This document shows, piece after piece, positions 1 through 7,410 of a stretch of 12,438 nt of DNA. Position numbers and translations under genes: made by a program. The stretch comes from Aquimarina sp. (GTDB lineage: Bacteria > Bacteroidota > Bacteroidia > Flavobacteriales > Flavobacteriaceae). The stretch lies in NCBI GenBank assembly GCA_002697475.1, contig NZVW01000112.1:1-12438 (forward strand), given 5' to 3'. Position 1 is the stretch's first letter. The number at the start of each line of letters is the position of its first letter. Under the pieces are notes generated by a model. That model was not told the DNA's origin. It made no database searches and saw only the letters and a program-made list of their open reading frames with translations.

Positions 1-1389
1 GCAAATGTAGCAGGTGTTTTTCAGCTTGCACCTGAATTTAGTTTGGATATTGCTCCTTCAAGTGTAGCATTACCTTCAGAAGGTATATTTAGCGCGGCTG
101 AAGCTATTTCAGTTGTTGTTTATAATTTAGGAGAATCAACAGTAACAGATTTTGATATTAGTTATCAGATTAATGGAGGTACTATTGTTACAGAATCATT
201 TACTGGAAATCTGGCCTCAACTGAAAGTACGACATTTACGTTTGCTCAAACAGCAGATTTATCTCAGGAAGGAGAGAATTTTATAATAGAAATAACTACT
301 AATCTAAGCGGAGATCAGAAGGTTGAAAATAATGTAATTACCGCAGAGATAAAAAGCTTATTTTCTAAAGAAATAGGGGTTACTGAAATTATTTCGCCTA
401 GTAGTGGAGAAAACTTAAGCTCGGAACAAGTAACTATTGCTGTCACAAATTTTGGAGGTGTTGCTCAATCTGGTTTTGATGTTTCCTATGCCTTAAATGG
501 AGGAGCTGCTATTGTAGAAAGCTTTATGCAGACTATTCAGCCTGGAGAAACCGTAAACTTTAGTTTTTCTCAAAATGCTGATTTGACTACCACTGGGACT
601 TATGAGCTTGAAGCAAGAACTTTGCTTATAGACGATAGTGTAGCGGGTAATGATGGTATCACGAAGAGTGTTAGTAATTTCTCTTGTACTAATTTTGAGA
701 CAAGTGTACCTGTTTCTATAACAGATAACACCACTGTAACCTCTGTGATTAACTCTACCCTTGATGAATTAATCGAAAGCATAATTGTTACTGTAAATAT
801 TGAACATACTTATAATGCTGATCTGATTATTAAACTTATTGGTCCCGGCAATGAGGAGGTTTTATTAAGTAACACTAATGGAGGTTCTTCTAATAATTTC
901 ACCAATACAATTTTTGATGATAACGCAGCTCAATCTATTACCGAAGGTATAGGACCTTTTTCAGGAAGCTTTAGACCGGAAACACCTTTTTCAGATTTAG
1001 CAGGATTATCAACATTAGGTGACTGGACACTTTCTGTACAAGATACAGCTGGTGGTGATGTGGGTCAAATTACTGATTGGGCAATAAGCTTCTGTACTGC
1101 ACCACCTCTTGGTGTAGGAGAAAATTTAGATCCTAATAACGATCTGATTATTGTTTATAAGGAAAATAATCAATTCGAAATCAGATTCGAGTCTGATACA
1201 GTAAATGATCAGTTAGATATGGATATATTTAATCTTAGTGGTCAGAGACTGCTATATTACAGATTGAATAAAGACTCAAAAGGATATTATTATGATCTTG
1301 ATATGTCCTATGCTTCTTCAGGAGTATACTTAGTAAGACTTAAGGATAAACAAAACAGATCAAAAGTTAAGAGACTAGTGGTTAACTAA
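1..1389 (+). CDS. C-terminal part of secreted protein with CARDB-like repeats, P-domain and type IX secretion sorting tail (5' partial)
   Basis: The reading frame is open from base 1, so only the last 462 residues are present; the TTG at 43 is an internal Leu codon, not a start. In window numbering, residues about 16-119 and 124-226 are two similar beta-rich repeats that align with each other (DFDISYQINGG against GFDVSYALNGG; FAQTADLS against FSQNADLT), like the CARDB adhesion-type fold. Residues about 229-365 look like a proprotein-convertase P-domain, with the typical GDWTLSVQD and a closing TDWAISFC; Cys229 and Cys365 flank it and could pair. Residues about 371-462 are a type A sorting domain with the usual pattern: DIFNLSGQ, then SSGVYLVRL, then a basic KVKRLVVN end. 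This tail directs export through the type IX (Por) system and anchoring or release at the surface. In this family P-domains usually follow a subtilisin-like or metallopeptidase domain, so the missing N-terminus may be a protease; that is inference. It ends at a shared terminator. Confidence 0.9.
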   Translation, partial: ANVAGVFQLAPEFSLDIAPSSVALPSEGIFSAAEAISVVVYNLGESTVTDFDISYQINGGTIVTESFTGNLASTESTTFTFAQTADLSQEGENFIIEITTNLSGDQKVENNVITAEIKSLFSKEIGVTEIISPSSGENLSSEQVTIAVTNFGGVAQSGFDVSYALNGGAAIVESFMQTIQPGETVNFSFSQNADLTTTGTYELEARTLLIDDSVAGNDGITKSVSNFSCTNFETSVPVSITDNTTVTSVINSTLDELIESIIVTVNIEHTYNADLIIKLIGPGNEEVLLSNTNGGSSNNFTNTIFDDNAAQSITEGIGPFSGSFRPETPFSDLAGLSTLGDWTLSVQDTAGGDVGQITDWAISFCTAPPLGVGENLDPNNDLIIVYKENNQFEIRFESDTVNDQLDMDIFNLSGQRLLYYRLNKDSKGYYYDLDMSYASSGVYLVRLKDKQNRSKVKRLVVN

Positions 1390-1410
1390 TCAACTAAAAG
1401 ACTAATAAAC

Positions 1411-1446
1411 AAAAATGCCGTTCCTATTATTAGAAACGGCATTTTT
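1411..1446. terminator. Bidirectional intrinsic terminator between convergent genes
   Basis: A perfect 12-base-pair inverted repeat has arms at 1411-1422 (AAAAATGCCGTT) and 1435-1446 with a 12-base loop. The arms begin with A5 and end with T5, so the hairpin is followed by a T run when read from either strand. It lies 21 bases after the stop of the secreted-protein gene and 17 bases after the stop of the glycyl-tRNA synthetase gene on the other strand, which fits a terminator serving both. Confidence 0.88.
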
Positions 1447-1463
1447 CGTTTATATACGATATC

Positions 1464-2999
1464 TTATTTAAGCCAAAATTCAGCTTCAGTTTTTTCTGAA
1501 ATTATAGTTTTAAGATCAGCTATAGCAACTCTTTTTTGTTCCATGGTGTCTCGATCTCTCAAGGTTACAGTTTGGTCATTAAGCGTATCATGATCAACAG
1601 TTATACAAAATGGAGTACCGTTAGCGTCCTGTCTTCTATACCTTCTACCAATAGCATCTTTTTCATCGTAAGCTACATTAAACTTCCATTTAAGATCATT
1701 AACAATTTGTTCAGCAATTTCAGGTAGTCCATCTTTTTTAACCAGAGGAAGTATTGCTGCTTTAACAGGTGCCACGACAGCAGGTAATTTTAAAACAGTT
1801 CTTTCTGATCCGTCTTCTAATTGTTCATCTTGTAAAGCATTAGAGAAAACAGCTAAGAAAAGACGATCAAGACCTACAGATGTTTCTACAACATATGGCA
1901 CATAACTTTCACCAAGCTCAGGGTCGAAGAACTGTAGTTTCTTACCGGAAAACTCTTCATGTGCTTTTAAATCAAAATCTGTTCTGGAGTGTATGCCTTC
2001 TAATTCTTTGAATCCAAATGGAAAATTAAACTCAATATCAGCCGCCGCATTAGCATAATGTGCTAATTTTTCATGATCATGAAATCTGTAATTTTCTCTA
2101 CCTAACCCTAAAGATAAATGCCAGTTTAAGCGAGTCTCCTTCCAGTATTCATACCATTTCATTTCTTCCCCAGGTCGCACAAAAAACTGCATTTCCATTT
2201 GTTCAAACTCTCTCATTCTGAAAATAAATTGTCTTGCAACAATTTCATTTCTAAAAGCCTTACCTGTCTGAGCGATACCAAAAGGTATTTTCATTCTTCC
2301 GGTTTTCTGAACATTTAGAAAGTTAACAAAAATACCTTGAGCAGTTTCTGGTCTTAAATAAAGATCCATAGCAGAATCTGCTGAAGCTCCCAGCTTAGTA
2401 CCAAACATTAGATTGAATTGTCTTACATCTGTCCAGTTCTTTGAACCTGTTTCGGGATCAGCAATTTCTAATTCTTCAATAAGTGCTTTTACATCAGCTA
2501 AATCCTCTTTTTCCAGAGAAGAGGCCATTCTTTGTAAAATTTCATCTTTCTGAGCTAAATATTTTATAACTCTTGGATTAGTAGCTACAAACTGAGCTTC
2601 GTCAAAATCATCACCAAAACGCTTCTTAGCTTTATCTATTTCTTTTTGAGCCTTTTGATTTAGTTTTTCTGCATAGTCTTCAATAAGAACATCAGCTCTA
2701 TATCTTTTTTTAGAATCTTTGTTGTCAATTAGTGGATCATTAAAGGCATCTACATGGCCGGAAGCTTTCCACGTAGTCGGGTGCATAAATATGGCGGCGT
2801 CTAGACCCACAATATTTTGATGCATAAATACCATACTCTTCCACCAGTACTCTCTTAGGTTCTTTTTTAACTCTGCACCATTAGGTCCGTAATCGTAAAC
2901 GGCACTTAGCCCATCATAAATTTCACTGGAACCAAAAATATACCCATACTCCTTCGCGTGGGAAATTACCTTTTTAAATATATCTTCTTGCTTTGCCAT
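1464..2999 (-). CDS. glyQS: Glycine--tRNA ligase, single-chain homodimeric type
   Basis: Class II aminoacyl-tRNA synthetase that charges tRNA-Gly with glycine in the cytoplasm. The 511-residue length and architecture fit the alpha2 (archaeal/eukaryotic and Thermus-like) type, not the separate alpha/beta chains of E. coli. Visible elements: motif 1 region GPNGAELKKNL (38-48); RPETAQGIF (216-224), typical of this type; motif 2 region starting FRNEI (249-253) and running through MREFEQMEMQFF; motif 3 region ETSVGLDRLF (372-381) with the ATP-binding Arg; and a C-terminal HGTP anticodon-binding domain (about 405-505) containing IGRRYRRQDANGTPFCITVD. Residues about 85-190 are the charged helical insertion usual in the family. 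The ATG at 2999 gives the typical MAKQEDIFKKVISHAK start. It appears to be transcribed alone: a terminator for the upstream gene lies 87 bases before the start and a bidirectional terminator follows the stop. The gene is often also named glyS. Confidence 0.97.
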   Translation of the reverse strand: MAKQEDIFKKVISHAKEYGYIFGSSEIYDGLSAVYDYGPNGAELKKNLREYWWKSMVFMHQNIVGLDAAIFMHPTTWKASGHVDAFNDPLIDNKDSKKRYRADVLIEDYAEKLNQKAQKEIDKAKKRFGDDFDEAQFVATNPRVIKYLAQKDEILQRMASSLEKEDLADVKALIEELEIADPETGSKNWTDVRQFNLMFGTKLGASADSAMDLYLRPETAQGIFVNFLNVQKTGRMKIPFGIAQTGKAFRNEIVARQFIFRMREFEQMEMQFFVRPGEEMKWYEYWKETRLNWHLSLGLGRENYRFHDHEKLAHYANAAADIEFNFPFGFKELEGIHSRTDFDLKAHEEFSGKKLQFFDPELGESYVPYVVETSVGLDRLFLAVFSNALQDEQLEDGSERTVLKLPAVVAPVKAAILPLVKKDGLPEIAEQIVNDLKWKFNVAYDEKDAIGRRYRRQDANGTPFCITVDHDTLNDQTVTLRDRDTMEQKRVAIADLKTIISEKTEAEFWLK

Positions 3000-3033
3000 A
3001 AATGCAAAAAATTGAGTTAGAATGATTAAAACG

Positions 3034-3041
3034 CGAATTTA
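3034..3041 (-). promoter_or_regulatory. Possible -7 element for the glycyl-tRNA synthetase gene
   Basis: Read on the minus strand this is TAAATTCG, close to the Bacteroidota -7 consensus TAnnTTTG, and 34 bases before the start codon. The same TAnnTTCG form occurs before ileS. No clear TTG -33 element is present at the expected spacing; only a weak TTTTC lies about 18 bases further upstream. The call rests on the motif alone. Confidence 0.3.
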
Positions 3042-3085
3042 TTCAAATAATAATGTAGTGAAAAGGTTATTCGCTATAAAATGAA

Positions 3086-3119
3086 AAAACCCTCATATTT
3101 TTAATAATATGAGGGTTTT
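3086..3119 (-). terminator. Intrinsic terminator of the coiled-coil membrane protein gene
   Basis: Arms at 3086-3099 and 3106-3119 form a perfect 14-base-pair stem (core CCCTCATAT / ATATGAGGG) with a 6-base loop. On the minus strand it starts 19 bases after the TAG stop of the gene at 3138-4019 and runs into six T residues. It separates that gene from the glycyl-tRNA synthetase gene downstream, so the two are probably separate transcription units. The opposite strand also has a T4 tail, but no gene reads into it. Confidence 0.85.
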
Positions 3120-3137
3120 GTATAGGTTTGTTTAAAA

Positions 3138-4019
3138 CTATTTCAGTTCAAACTGTGTATTTGATATCATTTTAGGTCCAGAGAAAAGGTTAACAACATA
3201 GTTACCTTCTACAAGTTCTCCTTCTGCTGTATCTACAAGAATACACACATCTAATGCATCGTTTTCATAGAAGACTTTATTTCTACCACTATATGTTAGT
3301 ACTGCATCATCAAAATTTACAGAAATTTTATCTCCAATAAGGTTATTTTTTGGATTAACAACCTGTACAAAAAGATCTTTATCTCCTTTTTCAGTTAGTT
3401 TATTTGGTGCTAATGTAAAGCATACTCTCACTTTTTCTGCTCTACTAGCTCTATTTGTAGTCACAATTTTACCGCTACTACGAACTCTCACACCTTCTGC
3501 TTTAATATTAGCAGCAGTTAAAGCTGACCCACGCTCAACAATTTCCGCAAGTTTATTGTTTTGAGTAGCTAAAGAATCAGAATAGATAATTCTTTGGTTC
3601 AACACTACCTGAGTACTATCTAAATCCTTACCAAGTTGAGTATTAGCAGCTGTAAGACTATCTGCAAGTTTAAAAAGTCTTTCTCTTTCTTGCTTTAATT
3701 TGCTAACTTCTCTTCTGTATCTTGCGATTAAAGCTAAGTTGGCTTCATTATCTTTAACACTATCTAGAAGTACAACGATTCTTTCCTTTGCCTTTAATAG
3801 ATGATCATCCATTACTTCATTTAAGGCTATAGCATTGTCATATTTTGTGATTAATTCTCCTAATTCACTTTCAATAACTTCTTTTTCTTCTTGTAAAATA
3901 GCCTTGTTTCTTTTTTCTTCGTTATAAAATTTATAGGTAAAAATCCCAAGAATTAATAACAAAGCCCCTAAAACTCCAATAAGGATTTTTAGTGTTAGAT
4001 TATTGTTTTGAGTTGTCAT
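3138..4019 (-). CDS. Single-pass membrane protein with long coiled coil and beta-rich C-terminal domain, function unknown
   Basis: I recognise this 293-residue protein only as a conserved Bacteroidota hypothetical; no function is assigned. Residues 1-11 are a short polar N-terminus and about 12-29 a hydrophobic helix (LIGVLGALLLILGIF). Residues about 32-170 are heptad-rich and charged, with many Lys/Glu/Arg/Leu, which predicts a long coiled coil. From about 172 the composition changes to a beta-type domain with VRVCFTLAPNKL (197-208), LFVQVVNPKNNLIGD (216-230), and a C-terminal GNYVVNLFSG. Cys200 and Cys259 are the only cysteines and could pair if the domain is periplasmic. Charges flanking the membrane helix do not fix the topology clearly. 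The ATG at 4019 is the natural start. The gene is divergent from comF across 86 bases, and in my memory similar proteins often lie between glycyl-tRNA synthetase and comF in this phylum. Coiled-coil content can lead to misnaming as a chromosome-partitioning protein. Confidence 0.85.
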   Translation of the reverse strand: MTTQNNNLTLKILIGVLGALLLILGIFTYKFYNEEKRNKAILQEEKEVIESELGELITKYDNAIALNEVMDDHLLKAKERIVVLLDSVKDNEANLALIARYRREVSKLKQERERLFKLADSLTAANTQLGKDLDSTQVVLNQRIIYSDSLATQNNKLAEIVERGSALTAANIKAEGVRVRSSGKIVTTNRASRAEKVRVCFTLAPNKLTEKGDKDLFVQVVNPKNNLIGDKISVNFDDAVLTYSGRNKVFYENDALDVCILVDTAEGELVEGNYVVNLFSGPKMISNTQFELK

Positions 4020-4105
4020 AATAAATTTCTAAATTAATTTTTGATGGTTAAATAGTAGATTAAAATTAGCTAAATATAATAATTAATGTCAATTCCCCTA
4101 ATAAT

Positions 4106-4789
4106 ATGCTGAGAGACTTGGCCTATTTGTTTTTCCCTTATCACTGCCCTGGTTGTCACAATCCTTTGTATCGCAACGAGGGAGCTATATGCTTTTCTTG
4201 TCGTCATCTGCTACCACTAGGAGATTTTCATAACGTAAACGCAAAAAAACTTGAAAAAGTATTTTACGGGCGTGCTAATATAGAAAATGCTACGGCATTA
4301 TTGATCTTTCAGAAAGAAAGTATTGTGCAAAAAATTATTCATGATCTAAAGTACAGAGGCAATCAAAGAATAGGGCAAGAGCTAGGTAAGTGGTTAGGAG
4401 CAGAATTAGCAAGAAACAATAATTATAATAATATAGACATTGTAGTTCCAGTGCCGTTGCATAAGAAGAGGCTAAAAGAAAGAGGTTATAATCAAGTAGA
4501 ACGATTTGGTAAAGAAATTGCATTGGCATTAAATGCACAATATCAGGATAAGGTATTACTAAAAAAGTCATATAACAAAAAGCAATCCAAATCAGGTAGA
4601 TTTCATAGGTGGATGAATACTTCTGAAACATTTACTATGACAAACACGTCTTTGTTAGAAAACAAGCATATTTTATTGGTTGATGACATAATTACAACAG
4701 GTTCAACAATCGAAGCGTGTGTAAATCAATTAAAAAGTATTAAAAAGATAAAGATAAGTGTTGCTGCTATGGCATTTACAGAATCTTGA
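4106..4789 (+). CDS. comF: ComF family protein (zinc ribbon plus phosphoribosyltransferase-like domain)
   Basis: A 227-residue ComF/GntX-type protein. The N-terminus carries a four-Cys zinc ribbon, CPGC (14-17) and CFSC (29-32). The type I phosphoribosyltransferase-like domain follows: LKYRGNQRIG (81-90), VPVPLHKKRLKERGYNQ (113-129, the family hallmark), and the PRPP-binding loop LLVDDIITTGST (190-201). All key residues are present. In naturally competent bacteria ComF acts inside the cell on incoming single-stranded DNA; in others its role is uncertain, so presence here does not show competence. The ATG at 4106 is used because MLRDLAYLFFPYHCPGC matches the usual family start; the ATG at 4086 is out of frame. 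The next gene starts 80 bases downstream on the same strand with no terminator between, so cotranscription is likely. Confidence 0.93.
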   Translation: MLRDLAYLFFPYHCPGCHNPLYRNEGAICFSCRHLLPLGDFHNVNAKKLEKVFYGRANIENATALLIFQKESIVQKIIHDLKYRGNQRIGQELGKWLGAELARNNNYNNIDIVVPVPLHKKRLKERGYNQVERFGKEIALALNAQYQDKVLLKKSYNKKQSKSGRFHRWMNTSETFTMTNTSLLENKHILLVDDIITTGSTIEACVNQLKSIKKIKISVAAMAFTES

Positions 4790-4869
4790 AAAGATGGGTT
4801 AACCTACACAAAGATGAAGTATTTTAAGATAAATAATTGTTTCTTTGCGTATTCAAAATTATAGATAGA

Positions 4870-6486
4870 ATGTCTGATAGACTCAAGGTTATAGTATATT
4901 ATTTTATAGGTGTTGTTATCATTATGAGTTGCGCTAAACGTGGTTCTATTTCTGGAGGAGAAAAGGATATTACCCCCCCAAAATTTACAAAAGCCACACC
5001 TCCTAATTATTCTACAAATTTTGATAAACGGGAAATAAGAATATACTTTGATGAATATATTACCTTAAAAGATGCTCAGAAACAGGTCATTATTTCTCCT
5101 CCTATGAATCCACAACCTACAATTACACCTTTAGGGGGAGCAAGTAAATATGTGAAAATTGAGTTTCAGGACTCCTTATTAGAAAATACGACCTATAGTA
5201 TAAATTTTGGCGAGAGCGTTGTTGATAATAATGAATCTAATCCATTGCCATTTTTCAAGTACGTTTTTTCTACAGGCAATTATCTTGACTCCCTAAGTAT
5301 TAAAGGAAACATTACAGATGCTTTAAGCAAGGTGCCTGATTCCTATATTACTGTTGCCCTATATGAGATAGATGAAGAATATAGTGACTCTATTATTTAT
5401 AAAGATGTGCCAAGATACATAACAAGTACTTTAGATACGGTAGGTTTTGAGCTTAGTAACCTTAAAGCCGGATCATATAAACTAGTAGCGCTGAAAGATG
5501 CTTCCGTCAATTACACCTATGAACCTAAACAAGATAAGATAGGTTTTTATGAGAGATTGGTAGAGCTTCCTGCAGACACATCTGCCTTTTTTGAGTTCCC
5601 AATTTTTAAGGAAGAATTGGAATTCAGAGCGATTAAACCCAAGCAAACCTCAAAAAACAGCTTTGATTTTGGGTATGAGGGAGTAAGGGATAGTATGCGT
5701 ATCAAAATACTAAGTGATACTCCTGAAGGTTTTCAATCAAGGATTGTCGCACAAAAAGAAAGAGATACATTACAGTATTGGTTCAAGCCATTTTTTGAAG
5801 CAGATTCTTTAATATTTGAAGTCGCTAATGGAAAGTATTATAAAGACACTATAGTTGCTAGATTTAAAGATCAATACAAAGACTCTTTGAATATTACTAC
5901 GTTAAGCAAGGGGAACTTGCCTCTAAACGAAAACTTTCGGTTAAGATCAAATACTCCTGTGGAAACGTTTAACGACAGTCTTGTAAGATTATTTGACAAG
6001 GATACTCTTTTGGTACCATTCAGTAGTAAAATTGATCGGTTTAATAACGAAATAGAGATTGATTTTGAGAAAACAGAAAACAACGCTTATACTCTTGAAA
6101 TATTACCGGAGGCAATTACAGATTTTATAGAGAACAAGAATGACTCCTTATCCTTTAAATTCAGAACTAAAAAACTTGCTGATTATGGTAAGGTGTTTTT
6201 GACGCTGCAGAATGTTAAACAATATCCGGTAATTGCTCAATTAACCAATGATAAAGGTGAGGTGCTTTCTGAACGAATCGTAACTAATGAAAAGACTATT
6301 GTTTTTGACTACCTGGATCCTGCTAAATATAGCTTAAGAGTAATCCTGGATGACAATAAAAATGGTAAATGGGATACAGGTAATTACCTGAAGCAACTTA
6401 AACCTGAAAGAATTATTTATTATCCTGAAGTCATTGAAGTTCGTGCCAATTGGGAACTTAAACAAACCTTTGTATTAAAAGATTAG
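4870..6486 (+). CDS. Ig-like (Big_5) domain lipoprotein
   Basis: A predicted envelope lipoprotein of 538 residues. I start it at the ATG at 4870, not at the in-frame TTG at 4837, because this gives a normal lipoprotein signal: a basic MSDRLK, a hydrophobic VIVYYFIGVVIIM, and a lipobox ending in Cys21 (IMSC). After the lipidated Cys comes a Gly/Ser stretch and then TPPKF, which opens a bacterial Ig-like Big_5 domain at about residues 33-135 (IRIYFDEYITLKD, then NTTYSINFGESVVDNNES, then YVFSTG). The rest is a series of beta-rich segments, including an SYKLVALKDA region and a C-terminal SLRVILDDNKNGKWDTG that looks like an SdrD/Cna-type Asp-rich loop. Proteins of this plan are widespread in Bacteroidota; the molecular role is unknown. 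It probably shares a transcript with comF. Its stop overlaps the 3' end of the convergent gene by 12 bases. Confidence 0.88.
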   Translation: MSDRLKVIVYYFIGVVIIMSCAKRGSISGGEKDITPPKFTKATPPNYSTNFDKREIRIYFDEYITLKDAQKQVIISPPMNPQPTITPLGGASKYVKIEFQDSLLENTTYSINFGESVVDNNESNPLPFFKYVFSTGNYLDSLSIKGNITDALSKVPDSYITVALYEIDEEYSDSIIYKDVPRYITSTLDTVGFELSNLKAGSYKLVALKDASVNYTYEPKQDKIGFYERLVELPADTSAFFEFPIFKEELEFRAIKPKQTSKNSFDFGYEGVRDSMRIKILSDTPEGFQSRIVAQKERDTLQYWFKPFFEADSLIFEVANGKYYKDTIVARFKDQYKDSLNITTLSKGNLPLNENFRLRSNTPVETFNDSLVRLFDKDTLLVPFSSKIDRFNNEIEIDFEKTENNAYTLEILPEAITDFIENKNDSLSFKFRTKKLADYGKVFLTLQNVKQYPVIAQLTNDKGEVLSERIVTNEKTIVFDYLDPAKYSLRVILDDNKNGKWDTGNYLKQLKPERIIYYPEVIEVRANWELKQTFVLKD

Positions 6487-7260
6487 TTTAAAGTTATCAC
6501 GATCATTTAAAAAACCAAGTTTGTTTCGTGTTTCTTCGATATGAGTTTTATCAAGTGTTACAATACGTATGCGCTCATCCTCAATTGCGCTTTCATCAAA
6601 TAAACAGTTACCTAAGGTATCATAAACCGAAGTGTGTCCATTGTATTCAAAACCCTTACCGTCGGTTCCTACTCGATTAACACCAATGCAGTAAGCCATA
6701 TTTTCAATAGCTCTTGCTTTTAATAAAGTGTCCCAGGCATTGATTCGCATTTTTGGCCAGCTGGCCACGTAGAGTAAAACATCATAATCCGTTGTGTTTC
6801 TTGCCCACACTGGAAACCTAAGATCATAACAAATCTGAGGTTTTATTTTCCATCCTTTAAAGTCTATTATTATTTCTTCTTGTCCGGCAGTATAGACTTC
6901 ATGTTCTTTAGCAAGTGTAAATAGTTGATGTTTATCATATTTTTCCACACTTCCATCAGAATTAATAAAAAGAAGGCGATTATAGTAGTTATCATTTTCT
7001 TGTATGATCAAGCTTCCGGTTATCGCACAATTAAGAGACATTGCTTTTTCCTTCAACCAGGAGACGGTTACACCGTCCATCGTTTCAGCCATTTCTACAG
7101 CATTCATAGTAAAACCTGTACTAAACATCTCAGGCAAAACAATAAGGTCAACCTTTTCTGGAATTGAATTTATTTTTTCATCAAACATTTGCCTGTTAGC
7201 ACGGGTATCTTCCCAATGGAGATTAGCTTGTAAAAGGGCCACTTTTAGAGATGTATTCAT
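6475..7260 (-). CDS. Nitrilase-superfamily omega-amidase (YafV/Nit2-like)
   Basis: A cytoplasmic carbon-nitrogen hydrolase of 261 residues. The Glu-Lys-Cys catalytic triad is complete: Glu44 in LPEMF, Lys110 in YDKHQLF, and Cys144 in QICYDLRFP. The LPEMFSTGF and KEHEVYTAG segments resemble E. coli YafV, so the likely reaction is hydrolysis of alpha-ketoglutaramate or alpha-ketosuccinamate to the 2-oxo acid plus ammonia, a metabolite-repair role linked to glutamine/asparagine transaminases and methionine salvage. The substrate is inferred from subfamily resemblance; the hydrolase fold itself is secure. The ATG at 7260 gives the typical MNTSLKVALLQANLHW start. The 3' end overlaps the convergent lipoprotein gene by 12 bases, and I see no intrinsic terminator at the junction. 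It is divergent from ileS across 150 bases. Confidence 0.92.
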   Translation of the reverse strand: MNTSLKVALLQANLHWEDTRANRQMFDEKINSIPEKVDLIVLPEMFSTGFTMNAVEMAETMDGVTVSWLKEKAMSLNCAITGSLIIQENDNYYNRLLFINSDGSVEKYDKHQLFTLAKEHEVYTAGQEEIIIDFKGWKIKPQICYDLRFPVWARNTTDYDVLLYVASWPKMRINAWDTLLKARAIENMAYCIGVNRVGTDGKGFEYNGHTSVYDTLGNCLFDESAIEDERIRIVTLDKTHIEETRNKLGFLNDRDNFKLIF

Positions 7261-7377
7261 GCTATAAAATTAGCAATTTTTGGTCTTCTTCATTAAGTTT
7301 TGAATAACTATAACATATACAATATGAACAATAGGCTATTTCAGGGTTTTGTACTCGCCATTTTTAATTAAAATCCT

Positions 7378-7385
7378 TATTTTCG
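7378..7385 (+). promoter_or_regulatory. Probable -7 element of the ileS promoter
   Basis: TATTTTCG is followed by CAGAC and lies 25 bases before the ileS ATG. It fits the Bacteroidota -7 consensus TAnnTTTG with one change, in a context (TTCGCAGAC) like many promoters of this phylum. A TTTTG at 7347-7351 could be the -33 element, but its 26-base spacing is longer than the usual 17-23, so only the -7 element is proposed. Confidence 0.4.
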
Positions 7386-7410
7386 CAGACTTAATTGAAA
7401 GAAAGATAAA

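Noticed and set aside
4020..4105. Divergent promoters between the coiled-coil protein gene and comF
   Set aside because: Two promoters must be present somewhere here, but the candidates (TAATTTTTG on plus, TATATTTA on minus) have wrong spacing within the motif or lack TTTG, so I do not place them.
4106..4789. comF as evidence of natural competence
   Set aside because: ComF-family proteins are almost universal, including in bacteria not known to be competent, and no other competence gene is in the window.
4837..4869. In-frame TTG extension of the Ig-like lipoprotein gene
   Set aside because: It adds 11 residues before a good ATG and would place an extra hydrophobic, Cys-containing stretch before the basic start of the signal peptide; the ATG at 4870 gives a standard lipoprotein signal.
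6460..6526. Inverted repeat AAACAAAC / GTTTGTTT spanning the convergent junction
   Set aside because: Only 8 AT-rich pairs with a loop of about 50 bases and no T run at the right place; it lies in coding sequence on both sides and is not credible as a terminator.
7330..7340. Short palindrome AATAGGCTATT in the spacer before ileS
   Set aside because: Eleven bases of AT-rich symmetry is expected by chance, and no second copy or promoter relation supports an operator.
7261..7410. Leader RNA or T-box-like control before ileS
   Set aside because: No stable hairpin, T-box sequence or leader peptide is visible in the 150-base spacer, and T-boxes are not expected in this phylum.
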